DNA from: Strigamia acuminata
Taxonomy: Eukaryota > Arthropoda > Chilopoda > Geophilomorpha > Linotaeniidae
Assembly (NCBI GenBank): GCA_949358305.1
Contig: OX442318.1
Location: forward strand, 2,776,501-2,840,500
Length of the DNA: 64,000 bases
Direction: 5' to 3'
The notes beneath the pieces are model-generated. The model ran no database searches. It worked only from the letters and a program-made list of their open reading frames with translations, and had not been told where the DNA came from. Shown here piece by piece: positions 42,394-52,650 of the stretch; position 1 is the stretch's first letter; each line of letters opens with the position of its first letter. The position numbers and the translations under genes were made by a program.

Positions 42394-44483
42394 TCATAAT
42401 TCAATATCACCAAAGTTATACCGGTATACAAGAGCATCATGGGGCAGGTCGTCGTCGTCAAATACTATTTCCAGGATCACACCGAGTTTTTCAGCCATTA
42501 GTTGCATCGCAGCAACGTCAAAATATTGCCTTCTCATCTCATCAATTTGCAAATTCACTAACAACACCTCTAAAGAATCGATTTTTAACAGATCTTCTAT
42601 TCCCGACGGCCCCAACAAGTTGCACCAATTAATTTCCAAACGTAGGAGATTCCGGACTGGACTGGTAAACAAACGAGGAAAAAAATTCATAGCGGCACGG
42701 GGCACCGACAAATGACCGGAATCCCGCGGGGCCGGTCGAGCGCTCTTCGTCGCCATCATGTCGGCTAAATCGCGCGCAATTTTATTACTGAATCCGGAGC
42801 AACGGAACAGATCGAGTTTCTCCAGGTTGGGACACATGGCCAACAACTGGAACAAATAACCGGAGGTAACCCAACGGTCGTGGGGATCGGACAGGCTAAA
42901 TTCCTTCAAGTTATCAAACCGTAAATCGCGCAAACAAGCTCGGTCGAACGTGTCATTTTCCTCCGTTATTTTCAAGTCCGAGTCGTAACTGATGTTGACA
43001 ATCAAGATATGTAACTGCTTGAATTTCGTCAGACTCTGCAGCATTTTTAGGGTAAAAACATTCGGAGTGATGACGATTATGGTGACTTTAGGACAGATGA
43101 GCGCGCCTATTTCCAATTCGTCCTCAATGTCGTCGTGAGGGTGCACCAAATCCAACCATATCAGATTGTATTGCTGCGGTGGCGCGCCGATCGGCTTCAG
43201 CGATTTGAGCCACTTGGAATGATAGTGACCAGCAAAGATTTTGATCAATTTCATCCTGTTCAATATCAAGCGGTAGCATTCCATTGAAAGTTCGTTGCTA
43301 AACCAGACCCTTTTCAAGGTTTTGCAGAGTTTGGAGTTTTGTGAGCAAAGATTCCGTACAAATTCTTCCGTTATTCTAAAGGCCTTAAGATCAACGAGTG
43401 GCAGTCGAGCGATGTAGGTCGCCGCGTCGTCTTCAACGATGGTGTTAGAAACATCTAGTATGTGTAGGTTTGGCAAAGTCTGGCATATTTGTTTGGAGGT
43501 CGTGGTTGTCAGGGTATATTCGTCGGGTAGTTGTAACATCGTCAGATTCTGGGCGAATAGAGAGAATTAGTAGAATTAAAACAAATTCTTTGTAATGTCG
43601 CAAACAGAAATGGCTTGTCTTTTGGATTTAACATTAGTGTGCATGAAAATTTCTCATGTACAAAATGTGTTTACTATTCAATGAAGCATTTTTGTATGAA
43701 TAAATGTATTTTGATGCAATTTTTGTTAGAAAATGCAATTCTTGTTAGAAAATACTAGATTTGCCCCACAAGATGCCATTTTGCACAACAAGATGCATAT
43801 TCCTGCCTGCAAATGCATTTTTTGCAGGAAAATACATTATGTACAGACCAATGTCTAGTAACGTAATAATTTCTTGTGTTTTCTGACTATTCTGTCCCTC
43901 TTAACAATAATTTCAAGTCCCATCACTGTGTGCAGACACTTCTCTTTGCCTACTCACCTTCAACTTGTGGCCACAAACTCTAAACAAAAAATCCAAATCA
44001 AAATTTGGACTCATACGCCGCAACATCAGTTTTGTCTGCTCTTCGTGTACAAACAGAGCGACGTCCCACGCCCCTGGCTCACGAACACTGTTGTCCCAAA
44101 AATCCCCGTAATTCAACTTCCTCAGCATTTGTTCACGAACATTAAGAGCTAAATCAAACAATTTCACATTAAAAATTCCAAATAAAATCCATTTATCCGT
44201 GACACTCACGTAGTATATCCTCGGGTGGACTTTGTACTGTATATTTAATCCTCAGAAATCCGAATAGGTTAGGAGGCCACAGAACATGTAAAAAAGAATT
44301 CACAATGCCACGAATCACCGGGAATTTGCCGATATCCCGCCGGGCCTGTTCAGCAACGACTTTGTCGAAGTAATCCATTAATTCGAGTGTGGTACTCACT
44401 CGGTCGTCTTCCATTTCTTCAACAGGACGTTCAATAATACGCCCGAATAGATTTTTAATAGAAATATCCTTTAATGATCGCAT
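42394..44483 (-). CDS. LRR-family protein L10, apparently intact (about 539 aa)
   Basis: Exons are 44483-44210 (ATG at 44483), 44148-43958 and 43548-42394. Donors are GTGAGT twice, acceptors TGATTTAG and CGCCCAG, phases consistent. The long type of first exon includes EQARRDIGKF...LWPPNLFGFL. The second exon has FWDNSVREPGAWDVALFVHE and FLFRVCGHKLK. The LRR exon has LDVSNTIVEDDAATYIARLPL, RCSGFSNKIARDL, APRDSGHLSVPRAA insert, and LLGPSGIEDLLKIDSL. The end VYRYNFGDIEL differs from the acidic tails of its relatives, consistent with a fusion to foreign 3' sequence. Confidence 0.78.
43690..43850. repeat. Short ATGCAATTTTT minisatellite in L10 intron
   Basis: A few TTAGAAAATGCAATT and ACAAGATGCATATTCC words occur. 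It is the least expanded example of the intronic repeat. Confidence 0.55.
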
Positions 44484-44539
44484 TTTCGACGATATTCTGA
44501 CGTGAGATTTTGAGCTTGGTCGGGCAGTTCTGAATTTCC

Positions 44540-44571
44540 AACAATGGTTACTGCAGCAACAGGTTAACAAA
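44540..44571 (-). promoter_or_regulatory. Class-A upstream site of L10
   Basis: Minus-strand GTTAACCTGTTGCTGCAG|TAACCATTG, about 57 bp before the ATG. Confidence 0.5.
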
Positions 44572-44817
44572 CAACTGTTGATCAACAATCGACGAAATCT
44601 AGTGAAAAACAACAACATAAAGTGCAAGAACAATCAAAAACAACAATTGCTAGTGGAATAAAAACAGTAGTTGACGTGGCATATTAACTTTTTATTTCTG
44701 AATACAAATCAAATCGATTTAATGCAGACTCAGCATCTGATTTTTTCTAAAAATCATTTTTCTTTTTTTCTAAAATTGATTTTTTTTTCTAAGAATCGTT
44801 TTTCTTTTTTTAAAAAT
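44572..44817 (-). terminator. Spacer with poly-A signal of L11 and T-rich repeat
   Basis: Minus-strand AATAAAAAGTTAATATGCC near 44694-44680 is the poly-A signal type shared across the array. 44735-44815 holds a short T-rich tandem (TTTTTCTAAAAATC). Confidence 0.5.
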
Positions 44818-46864
44818 TCAATTTTGACACTTATTCGACATGGCATCATTATCTTCATCGCCATCACTATCTTCATCGCCATCACTATCTTCATCGCCAT
44901 CACTATCTTCATCGCCATCACTATCTTCATCGAACTGGTTTAACAATGTTAGCTTCAGTTTCACACCTCGTTGTTTAGCCATAAGCTTCATTGCAACAAC
45001 GTCAAAATGTCTTCGTCTCATCTCATCAATTTGCAAAGTTACGTCTAACTCCGCCAAGGAATCGATTTTTAAAAGATCCTCAATTCCCGACGGCCCCAAC
45101 AAGTTGCATTCTTCAATTGTCAAAGATCGGAATGTCTTTGTCACGACTTGTCTGCAAAAACGCAACAAAACAGAGGAACAATCGTTTACAGCCCCAAGGA
45201 TCGGTGAAAATCTGACGATCCTCTTCGCCATCTTGACAGAAAACTCGTGCGCCGTTTTGTTACTAAACCCGGAACAACGGTAGAGATGGAGTGTCTCCAG
45301 GTTGGGACACATGTCCAACAACTCGAAGAAAAATCCAGAGGAAACCCATCGATCGTTGTTATCCTCCAGGTAAAATTGCACCAATTTATCAAAGCGCAAA
45401 TCGCGCAAACCATCTCGATCGAACTCATCATTTTGCTCCGCTATCACGCCCGCGTCATCTCTCATGTTGATGTCCAATTCGCACAACTCTTTGAATTTTG
45501 TCAAACTCTGCAGCATTTTGAGGGTAAAGATATTCGGGGTCATCACGATTGCGGAAACTTTAGGACAAGTGAGCGCGGCTATCTCCAGTTCGTCCTCAAT
45601 GTCGTCGTGAGGGTACACCAACCTCAACTGTCTCAGATTGTATTGCGGCGGTGACGCGCCGATCGGCTGCAGCGCTTTTAGCCACCTGGAATCGTTGGTG
45701 TTTAGGTCTTCTATTGATGTCATGGTGTTTAATATTAAAATGAAGCAGTCTATTGGAAGTTCATTGCTCAAGCGGAAATATTTTAGCGCTTTTCCGAGTG
45801 TGGAGTCTTGTACGCATAGTTTTCTTATGAAAACTTCAGAGATTCCGTGTGTAAGGAGCCTTTCGAGTGGCAGCCGAGTGATGTACTCCACCGCGTCGTC
45901 TTCAGCTACATTATCGGACAGATGGAGTTGCTTGAGGTATCGCAGAGTCTGGCTCATTTTTTGGCAAGCATTTGTTGTCAGTGAACATCCCCTTGGCAGA
46001 ACTAATAGTTTCAGTTTCTGTGCAGATAAATAGAATTAGTAGAATATGCAATCTTTAGAAAATGCAATTTTTAGAAAATGCAATTTTTAGAAAATGCAAT
46101 TTTTAGAAAATGCAATTTTTAGAAAATGCAATTTTTAGAAAATGAAATTTTTAGAAAATGAAATTTTTAGAAAATGCAGTTTTTAGAAAATGCAATTTTT
46201 AAAAAATGCAATTTTTAAAAAATGCAATTTTTAAAAAATGCAATTTTTAGAAAATGCAATTTTTAGAAATTGCAATTTTTTAGATGCAGATTCCTGTCTG
46301 CAAATGCATTTTTTTGCTTGAAAATGCACTTTTTTTTATTAATAAGACCATTTCCGAAAACGTAAATATTCAGACCATTTTATTAATAACGTAATAATTT
46401 GTCGTCTTTTGTGATTTTATTCTTCCCTCTAAACATTAATTTCAAGTCCCACTACTGTGTCGACTTAGTTCTCTTTCTCTACTCACCTTCAACTGGCGAC
46501 CACAAACTCGAAACAAAAAATCCAAATCAAAATTTGGACTCATACGCCGCAACGCCAGTACATCCAGATCTCCGCGTACAAACGGAGCAATGTCCCACGC
46601 CTCTGGCCGGCGAACAGTTTCGTCCCAAAACTTAAAAATATTCTCCAGCATTTCTCCACGAACATGACGAGCTAAATCAAACAATTTCATATTGATAATT
46701 ACGAAATAAATCCACAAATCCGTGCGACACTACTCACGTAGTTTATAGAAATAAGTGATTAGTTGCAACGTATTTTCCATCTGAGCGTCGTCCATTACTT
46801 CGACGTTCCATTGCATAATACGATCGAAAATTGTTTGAGTCGCCATGTCCTGTAATTTCTTCAT
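44818..46864 (-). CDS. LRR-family protein L11, apparently intact (about 503 aa)
   Basis: Exons are 46864-46738 (ATG at 46864), 46671-46487 and 46017-44818. The first intron holds an in-frame TAG and so must be spliced, with donor GTGAGT and acceptor TGATTTAG. The last acceptor is CTGCACAG. N-terminal motifs: KKLQDMATQTIFDRI, FWDETVRRPEAWDIAPFV and FLFRVCGRQLK. The LRR exon has LHLSDNVAEDDAVEYITRLPL, RCSGFSNKTAHEF, an insert (SSVLLRFCRQVVTKTF) and LLGPSGIEDLLKIDSL. The tail is an exact tandem of DEDSDG units encoded by an 18-bp repeat. Closest relative is L12. Confidence 0.78.
44845..44935 (-). repeat. 18-bp coding tandem repeat (DEDSDG tail of L11)
   Basis: About five copies of ATCTTCATCGCCATCACT on plus, in frame in the last codons of L11. 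Slippage here would change tail length without breaking the frame. Confidence 0.9.
46046..46280. repeat. 16-bp tandem minisatellite in L11 intron
   Basis: About 14 copies of AAATGCAATTTTTAGA with small changes. It occupies the same intron as the 20-bp repeat of L8 but uses another unit. Confidence 0.9.
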
Positions 46865-47001
46865 GTTCGATTTTTCAAAATATATTCTTTTAAATTTAGT
46901 AGTGAAATTTTAGTCTGGGTTTGTTTTTGAGGTGTAATTACACCTCAAAACATTTTCTAAACTTTACGGCCGAAATTCCAAGTTGGAGTGCTAAAATTGT
47001 C

Positions 47002-47033
47002 AACAATAGTTACTGCAGCAACAGATAAACAAA
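47002..47033 (-). promoter_or_regulatory. Class-A upstream site of L11
   Basis: Minus-strand GTTTATCTGTTGCTGCAG|TAACTATTG about 140 bp before the ATG. Confidence 0.5.
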
Positions 47034-47149
47034 CCTCGAAATGTTAAACAAATAATAAGCGGGCTAGAACTCATCCAAACTCGGACATTTTGCTTCGGCT
47101 GAGGTAAAACCAGAAACTAAACAAAACAGTAAAAAAGAAACAACAAAAA

Positions 47150-47479
47150 ATGGCGATTGGTGTAGCAATTTTAACTGCTTTGTTGGCTGCTTTACTGCTT
47201 TGTTTACTCAAGAAGAAACATGAATTGCTAATAGAGGTTTGTGTGTGGATTGTGTGTTTGAACTTGAAGAAAGTGATGATGCTGAAAAGTGAAAAATTTC
47301 CATATAGCAATCTGATTTACAACAACAAAAGAAAGAATGCCGCATCCCGGAGCAAGTGCAGCAGAAAATTGCATAAACTGATGCAAATTAAACGAGTGAA
47401 GGAGGACGACAACGTACAGCATGATCAAAAGAAACACCTGGAAAAAGAGCAACAAATACTATGGCATATTAACTTTTAA
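47150..47479 (+). CDS. Small hydrophobic-N-terminus ORF on opposite strand (109 aa), hypothetical
   Basis: ATG at 47150 (MAIGVAILTALLAALLLCLL then KKKHELL). It would give a membrane-anchored or secreted small protein with a basic remainder (KRKNAASRSKCSRKLHK). Decayed relatives of the DNA stand at 16211-16395 and 49916-50040, upstream of other LRR copies, so the segment is part of the array unit. No family is recognised. The minus strand here is also open and hydrophobic, so coding on plus is not proven. Confidence 0.35.
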   Translation: MAIGVAILTALLAALLLCLLKKKHELLIEVCVWIVCLNLKKVMMLKSEKFPYSNLIYNNKRKNAASRSKCSRKLHKLMQIKRVKEDDNVQHDQKKHLEKEQQILWHINF

Positions 47480-47552
47480 TGGCATATTAACTTTTAATTT
47501 TTCAATACAAAAAGAATCGAAATAATGCAGACACGCAGCCTCTGACAACTCA

Positions 47553-49644
47553 TTAGTAGCCATCATTATCGACAAGCAAATCATCGCCACCATTATCTAC
47601 AACTACACCGTGCTGGTTTATTAGTGTTAGCATCAGGTCCACACCGTGTTTTTTGGCCATAAGCTCCAATGCATCAACATCAAAATGATGTCTTCTCATT
47701 TCATTAATTCTCAACGTCACGACTAACTCCTTCAGAAAATCGATTTTTAAGAGATCCTCAATCCCCGACGGCCCCAACAAGTCGCATTCATCAATTGTCA
47801 AACGTTCGAGTGTCGTCGCCAGGACTGGACTGCCAAAAAATGGCCACAACAAAAACGAGAACAAATATTTGCCCAAATATTTGACAGCCGCACGGACCGG
47901 TGAAAATCCAGCGTTCTTCTTCGCCATCTTGGCGGCGAACTCGCGCGCACTTTTGTTACTGAATCCGGAGCAACGGTACAGATTGAGTGTCTCCAGGTTG
48001 GGACACATGTCCAACACCTCGAACAAAAAACCAGAGGTAACCCAACGATCGTTTCTATCATCCAGGTAAAATTCCAGCAAGTTATCAAACCGAAAATCGC
48101 GCAAACAATCTCGATCAAAGACATCATTTTGCTCGGCTATCACGTCCGCGTCATCTCTCATGGTGATCTCCAATCGCCACAACTCCTTGAATTTCGTCAT
48201 ACTCTGCAGCATTTTCAGGGTAAAGACATTCGGGGTCATGTAGATTGCGCAAACTTTAGGACACGTGAGCGCGGCTATCTCCAGTTCGTTCTCAATGTCG
48301 TCGTGAGGGTACGCCAACCTTAATACTCTCATATTGTATTGCGGCGGTGACGCGCCGATCGGCCGCAGCGCTTTTAGCCACCTGGAATCGTCAGTGCCAA
48401 ACTCTTCAAATGATTTCATCGTGTTTAATATTAAAATGAAGCAGTCTATTGGAAGTTCATTGCTATAGTTGAAAATTTGTAGCGTTTGGCTGAGTGTGGA
48501 GTGTTGTGCGCATAGTTTTCTTATGAAATCTTCGGCGATTCCGTGTATAACGAGCGTACCGAGTGGCAGCCGAGCGATGTACTTGACCGCGTCGTCTTCA
48601 GCTATGGTATCGTAAAGATGGAGGTGCTCGAGGTATAGCAAAGTCTGGCTCATTCTTTTGCAGCCTTTAACTGTCAGTGTACATCCCCTTGGCAGTATTA
48701 ATAATGTCACATCCTGTGCGAATAGATACAATTAGTAGAATTAAAACAATATTTTTTAAGAATTGCGCACATAAATAACAATGGCAATGTTGTACGTGTG
48801 GTCTTTTGGATTTCACATCAGTGTTAGAAAATGCAATTTTTTTAGAAAATGGAAATTCTTTTAAAAAATGCAATGCAATTCTTTTAAAAAATGCAATTTT
48901 TTTGAAAAATGCAATGCAATTTTTTTGAAAAATGCAATGCAATTCTTTTAAAAAATGCAATTTTTTTGAATAATGCAATTCTTTTTAAAAAATGCAATTT
49001 TTGCACTTGAAGATGCAATTTTTCCACCAGCAAATGTATTTTTTTGCTTGAAAATGCATTTTTTTTTGCTTAAAAATGCATTTTTTTGGTTGAAAATGCA
49101 TTTTTTCGCTTGAAAATGCACTTTTCTATTAATAAGACCATTTCTGAAAACATAATATTCGACAATTTTTTAATAATGTAATAATTTGTCGTCTTTTGTC
49201 ATTTTATTCTTCCCTCTAACCAATAATTTCAAGTCCCACCACTGGAATTAGTTCTCTTTCTCTACTTACTTCCAACTTACGGCCACAAACTCGAAACAAA
49301 AAATCCAAATCAAAATTTGGACTCATACGCTCCAACAACAGGTGTATCTGCGTTTCGTGTATAAACAACGCGACATCCCACGCCTCTGGCCGGCGAACAC
49401 TGGCGTCCCAAAAACGCATAATATTCTCCAGCATATTTCCACGAACATGACGAGCTAAATCAAACAATCTCATATTAATAAATACGAAATAAATGCACAA
49501 ATCCGTGTGACACTCACGTAGTTTATCGAAATAACTGATTAATTGCAACGCATTTTCCATCTGAGCGTCGTCCATTACTTGGACGTTCCATTGCACAATA
49601 CGATCGAAAATTGTTTGGGTCGCCATGTCCTGTAATTTCTTCAT
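47553..49644 (-). CDS. LRR-family protein L12, apparently intact (about 490 aa)
   Basis: Exons are 49644-49518 (ATG at 49644), 49454-49270 and 48713-47553. Donors are GTGAGT and GTAAGT, acceptors TGATTTAG and TCGCACAG. The first intron is a multiple of three without stops, so an unspliced form also stays open (ECHTDLCIYFVF). N-terminal motifs: KKLQDMATQTIFDRI, SVRRPEAWDVALFIHE and FLFRVCGRKLE. The LRR exon has RCSGFSNKSAREF, a hydrophobic insert (YLFSFLLWPFFGSPVL) and LLGPSGIEDLLKIDFL. The tail reads GGDDLLVDNDGY. Confidence 0.78.
48830..49125. repeat. ATGCAATTCTTTT and ATGCATTTTTT repeats in L12 intron
   Basis: The first half is built of AAAAATGCAATTCTTTT units of variable spacing, the second of GCTTGAAAATGCATTTTT units. 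Confidence 0.85.
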
Positions 49645-49776
49645 GTTCGATTCTTCTAAATATATTCTTCTCAATTTAGTAATGAAATTTTAGTTTCGGT
49701 TTGTTTGTGTTTATACCACAAAACATTTTCTAAATTTTACGGCCGAAATTCAAAGATGAAATGCTCAAATTGTTAA

Positions 49777-49808
49777 CAATAGTTACTGCAGCGACAGATA
49801 AACAAACG
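49777..49808 (-). promoter_or_regulatory. Class-A upstream site of L12
   Basis: Minus-strand GTTTATCTGTCGCTGCAG|TAACTATTG about 140 bp before the ATG. Confidence 0.5.
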
Positions 49809-50105
49809 TCGAATTGTTAAACAAACAATAAGCTGGCTATAACTCATCCGAACTCAGCCATTTTGCTTCGACTGCGGTAAAACCAGAAACCAAACGAAAC
49901 AGTAAAAAACAAACAACCCAAAATAGCGATTAGTACAGCTATTTTAACTAGAAAAAACTGCTTTGTTTACTGCTCTACTGCTTTCTTTAGTCAAGAAAAG
50001 ACATGAATTGCTAAGGGAAATAAATAAACACATTTGCTACTTTTTCTTCTAGAAAATGACAATTCACTTGACATTTCATCGGCATTGCATATTAACTTTT
50101 ATTTT
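49809..50105. other. Spacer with decayed relative of the 47150 ORF
   Basis: 49916-50040 resembles the plus-strand ORF at 47150 but is broken. Nothing else is recognised. Confidence 0.4.
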
Positions 50106-50280
50106 TGAGTACAAAAAAATGCAGACTCGCAACCTCATCCTACCAGGACGATGGAAGGAATCGGAGATCCAAACTCACGCAGTGTCTTTTAACCGTTTGC
50201 TGCATCATTTCATCCTGGAAATACTCTTTTCTTATCTCATCAATTCGCAATTTCACCTCAAGTTCTGAAAATCGCAGTTT
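50106..50280 (-). pseudogene. LRR exon 3' remnant
   Basis: The minus strand shows a degenerate match to the last codons of the LRR exon (plus-strand CAGTGTCTTTTAACCGTTTGCTGC, CTCATCAATTCGCAATTTCA). Frames are broken. Confidence 0.5.
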
Positions 50281-51229
50281 TAGGTTTAAAATTTTTCCCG
50301 ATCAAGTATTATAAAATTAATCTTTTTAGCTTGCAAAGAAAAATCAGTGATAAAAAAACAAATTTTCAATTAAATATTTACAATTTGTGCTTAGATACTA
50401 ACCTTTCAAAAAATGTTCTTTTTCAATTACAAAGTTGTAGAGCACCATTTAGTTAGTCTAAAAAGGTGTAAACAATAACCTCTTATTATTTTTGAAACAA
50501 ACGGGATGCGTTTTGGCAGATTCTCCATTAATGTGCATGCAAATTTTCCCTAAATTGATCCAAGACATCAGACATTGTGAAAACCGGGTTGTTTTACAAA
50601 TTTCATGTTTGTCTATTTTTTGAATTATTGTGTTTTACTATTTTGTGCATTTTATATCGTGATTTTTAAATACCTTAAGTGTACAATTTGTGTGTTTTTT
50701 AATTACTAAATTGCTTAAATCTATTTTGTTGAAACTCTTTATTCTTACATTAATTTTGTAGTTGCTAAAGTGTTTTTTGTATTTCCATTATTTTAAATAT
50801 TCCCAAATACCGTTTTTACTTGTTATTTTGTATTTGGTTTTATTTTCACCCAAGTTGAGGTCTGTGACCCTAGAGATGACCTCGGAGACACTTCCAAGTT
50901 TGGAATGTGTCTCCATCTTTAATTGTATCCTCCTGTTGGGCTTGACTCTGTTAAACCAATAGGAGTGCTTGTTGTAAATAATTAAAAAGACCCTCTAGTG
51001 AAATAAAACATTAGTACAACTTTAGACTCAAAACTGTGTGTGTGTGCTTTATTTTCTACTCTGGCTGCCATCTTGGAATCTACAAGAAACATCAAATTTT
51101 CAACTTTGAATCAACATTTGCTACCAGGACTTTAGAACTCGCTACCTAAATTGAGATCTAGTGTCAGCATTTGACAGACATAGAATATCCAAAGAACTCT
51201 GTGCAGTTGGTTTCTTTTTTGTAAAGCAT
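50281..51229. other. Spacer, possible solo LTR at about 50574-51050
   Basis: No gene. 50574 begins TGTGAAAACCGG, a GTGAAATAAAAC signal stands near 51000, and a GT-rich tail follows, an order that would suit a solo LTR. No matching partner or target duplication was confirmed. Confidence 0.3.
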
Positions 51230-51580
51230 GTCACCATTTCATCACAAATAGTGGAGGCTAAATCGGACCGTGTATAATGACAATTAATAAATTCACAAAT
51301 CCGAACATCACTTACGTAATTTTTCGAAATAAGTGTTTTTCATTTGAGCGTCGTCCATTGCTTCAACGCTTTGTGTCGCCATGTCCGTTAATTTCTGCAT
51401 GTTTAAATCTGCTGAAGAAATTTTAGAAATTTTGTAAATTGCAATATTGGTTTGGTTTGGTCTTGTTGTGTGTTTACCTGAAACTTAATTGCTACAAAAG
51501 AATTTGTAAACTTTAGTCAAGATTCCATAACGGAGTAATAAATTTCCAATAATAGTTGGTGCAGCAACATTAACACAAAC
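51230..51580 (-). pseudogene. LRR first-exon remnant
   Basis: It contains the ACTTACGTAATTTTTCGAAATA donor region, the EAMDDAQM-like codons, and an ATG region near 51411 (MQKLTDMATQ). A decayed class-A site lies at 51548-51580, the only one with its CAG lost. Confidence 0.5.
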
Positions 51581-51819
51581 CTCGGAATATCAAGCAAAAA
51601 TAAATTTGATAAAATATCTCGATACTCAGACATTTTGCTTGGACAAAAAACCTCGCGAGAAAAAAAGTCAACTTCCTGCTCCAGGTTTCCATCTAGTGAA
51701 AGAAACCTGCAACATCCTTGAACAGATTACAAAGTGGCTCCCTCTCTTGAAGAAAATCAAAATTTTCTTTCTTCATTAGCCCTGATTCCAAAGTCAATTT
51801 TCACCAAAAATTCACAGAC

Positions 51820-51975
51820 ATGGCATATTAACTTTTAATTTTGAAATACAAAAAAAATCTATTTAATGCAGACAGGCAAGCCAGACAACTCGTTAGCCAT
51901 CGTCGCTGTCAGCCTCGCTATCATCATCATTAGAATAGATAAGGAATCGTAACTGCAGGTTCACCACCAGGCTGA
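51820..51975 (-). pseudogene. LRR 3' end remnant with poly-A block
   Basis: The usual GACATGGCATATTAACTTT...AATACA block is followed by CAACTCGTTAGCCATCGTCG (stop and acidic tail codons DSDDG) and about 60 bp of LRR exon. Unrelated DNA then begins. This is the last trace of the array. Confidence 0.5.
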
Positions 51976-52067
51976 AGTTGGCACCACATTCACATTCGCC
52001 CAAACTACAAATAGAACAAATCCCAATTTTTTTTTTACATGGACTTTAATGATTTTTACAATTCTCT

Positions 52068-52412
52068 AGCCCTCTTGGTTTTTCGAGCGGCAACCGTTTC
52101 AATATGGCGCTAAAAAGACTTGTCCTAAATTTCCAAATCTGGTGCCACAACTTCACATCGCAATATCTCAACGACCTGACCACGGATGTTTTCCTTTTAA
52201 GGACCAAACGATAGAGGAATGTCTTCTCTACAAACTTTGTAAAGGACAACACTGCAGCCCTCTTAGTTTTCGAGTGGCGACCGTTTCAATATCACGCAAC
52301 TAACGTTGCAAAATCCCAAATCTGGTAGCCACAACTTCACACCCCAATATCTCAACAACCTGACCACGGATTTTTTTTCTTTTAAGGACCAAACGATAGA
52401 GGAATGGTTTCT
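52068..52412. repeat. Tandem duplication, about 189-bp unit, two diverged copies
   Basis: 52068 onward (CCCTCTTGGTTTTTCGAGCG) and 52257 onward (CCCTCTTAGTTTTCGAGTGG) share order and most bases to AAGGACCAAACGATAGAGGA. It is not coding on either strand as far as I can tell. Confidence 0.75.
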
Positions 52413-52419
52413 CTCGTGT

Positions 52420-52500
52420 GAAGGTCGTTTCAAGGTTATTGGAAGGGCGTTGGAAGGTTGTTGGAAGGTCATTGAAAGGTCGTTGGAAGGTCGTTTGCAC
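52420..52500. repeat. GGAAGGTCGTT short tandem repeat
   Basis: About seven imperfect copies of an 11- to 12-bp unit (TTGGAAGGTCG). Confidence 0.75.
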
Positions 52501-52650
52501 GTTTCTGACACTTTTTCAATTTTTGGCCATTTCTCTTGTAGAGTTTTTCGGGTTTGACGGGCGATAACGATCGCCAGGGGGCGGGCGGGCGTACAGGAAT
52601 ATGTTCGCTGGACGTTTTGGGGGAAACAGCCAATTGGGGGCTGTTCCTTG

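Noticed and set aside
44740-44943. Plus-strand frame with FIAITIFIAITI repeats
   Set aside because: Antisense translation of the 18-bp repeat encoding the acidic tail of L11.
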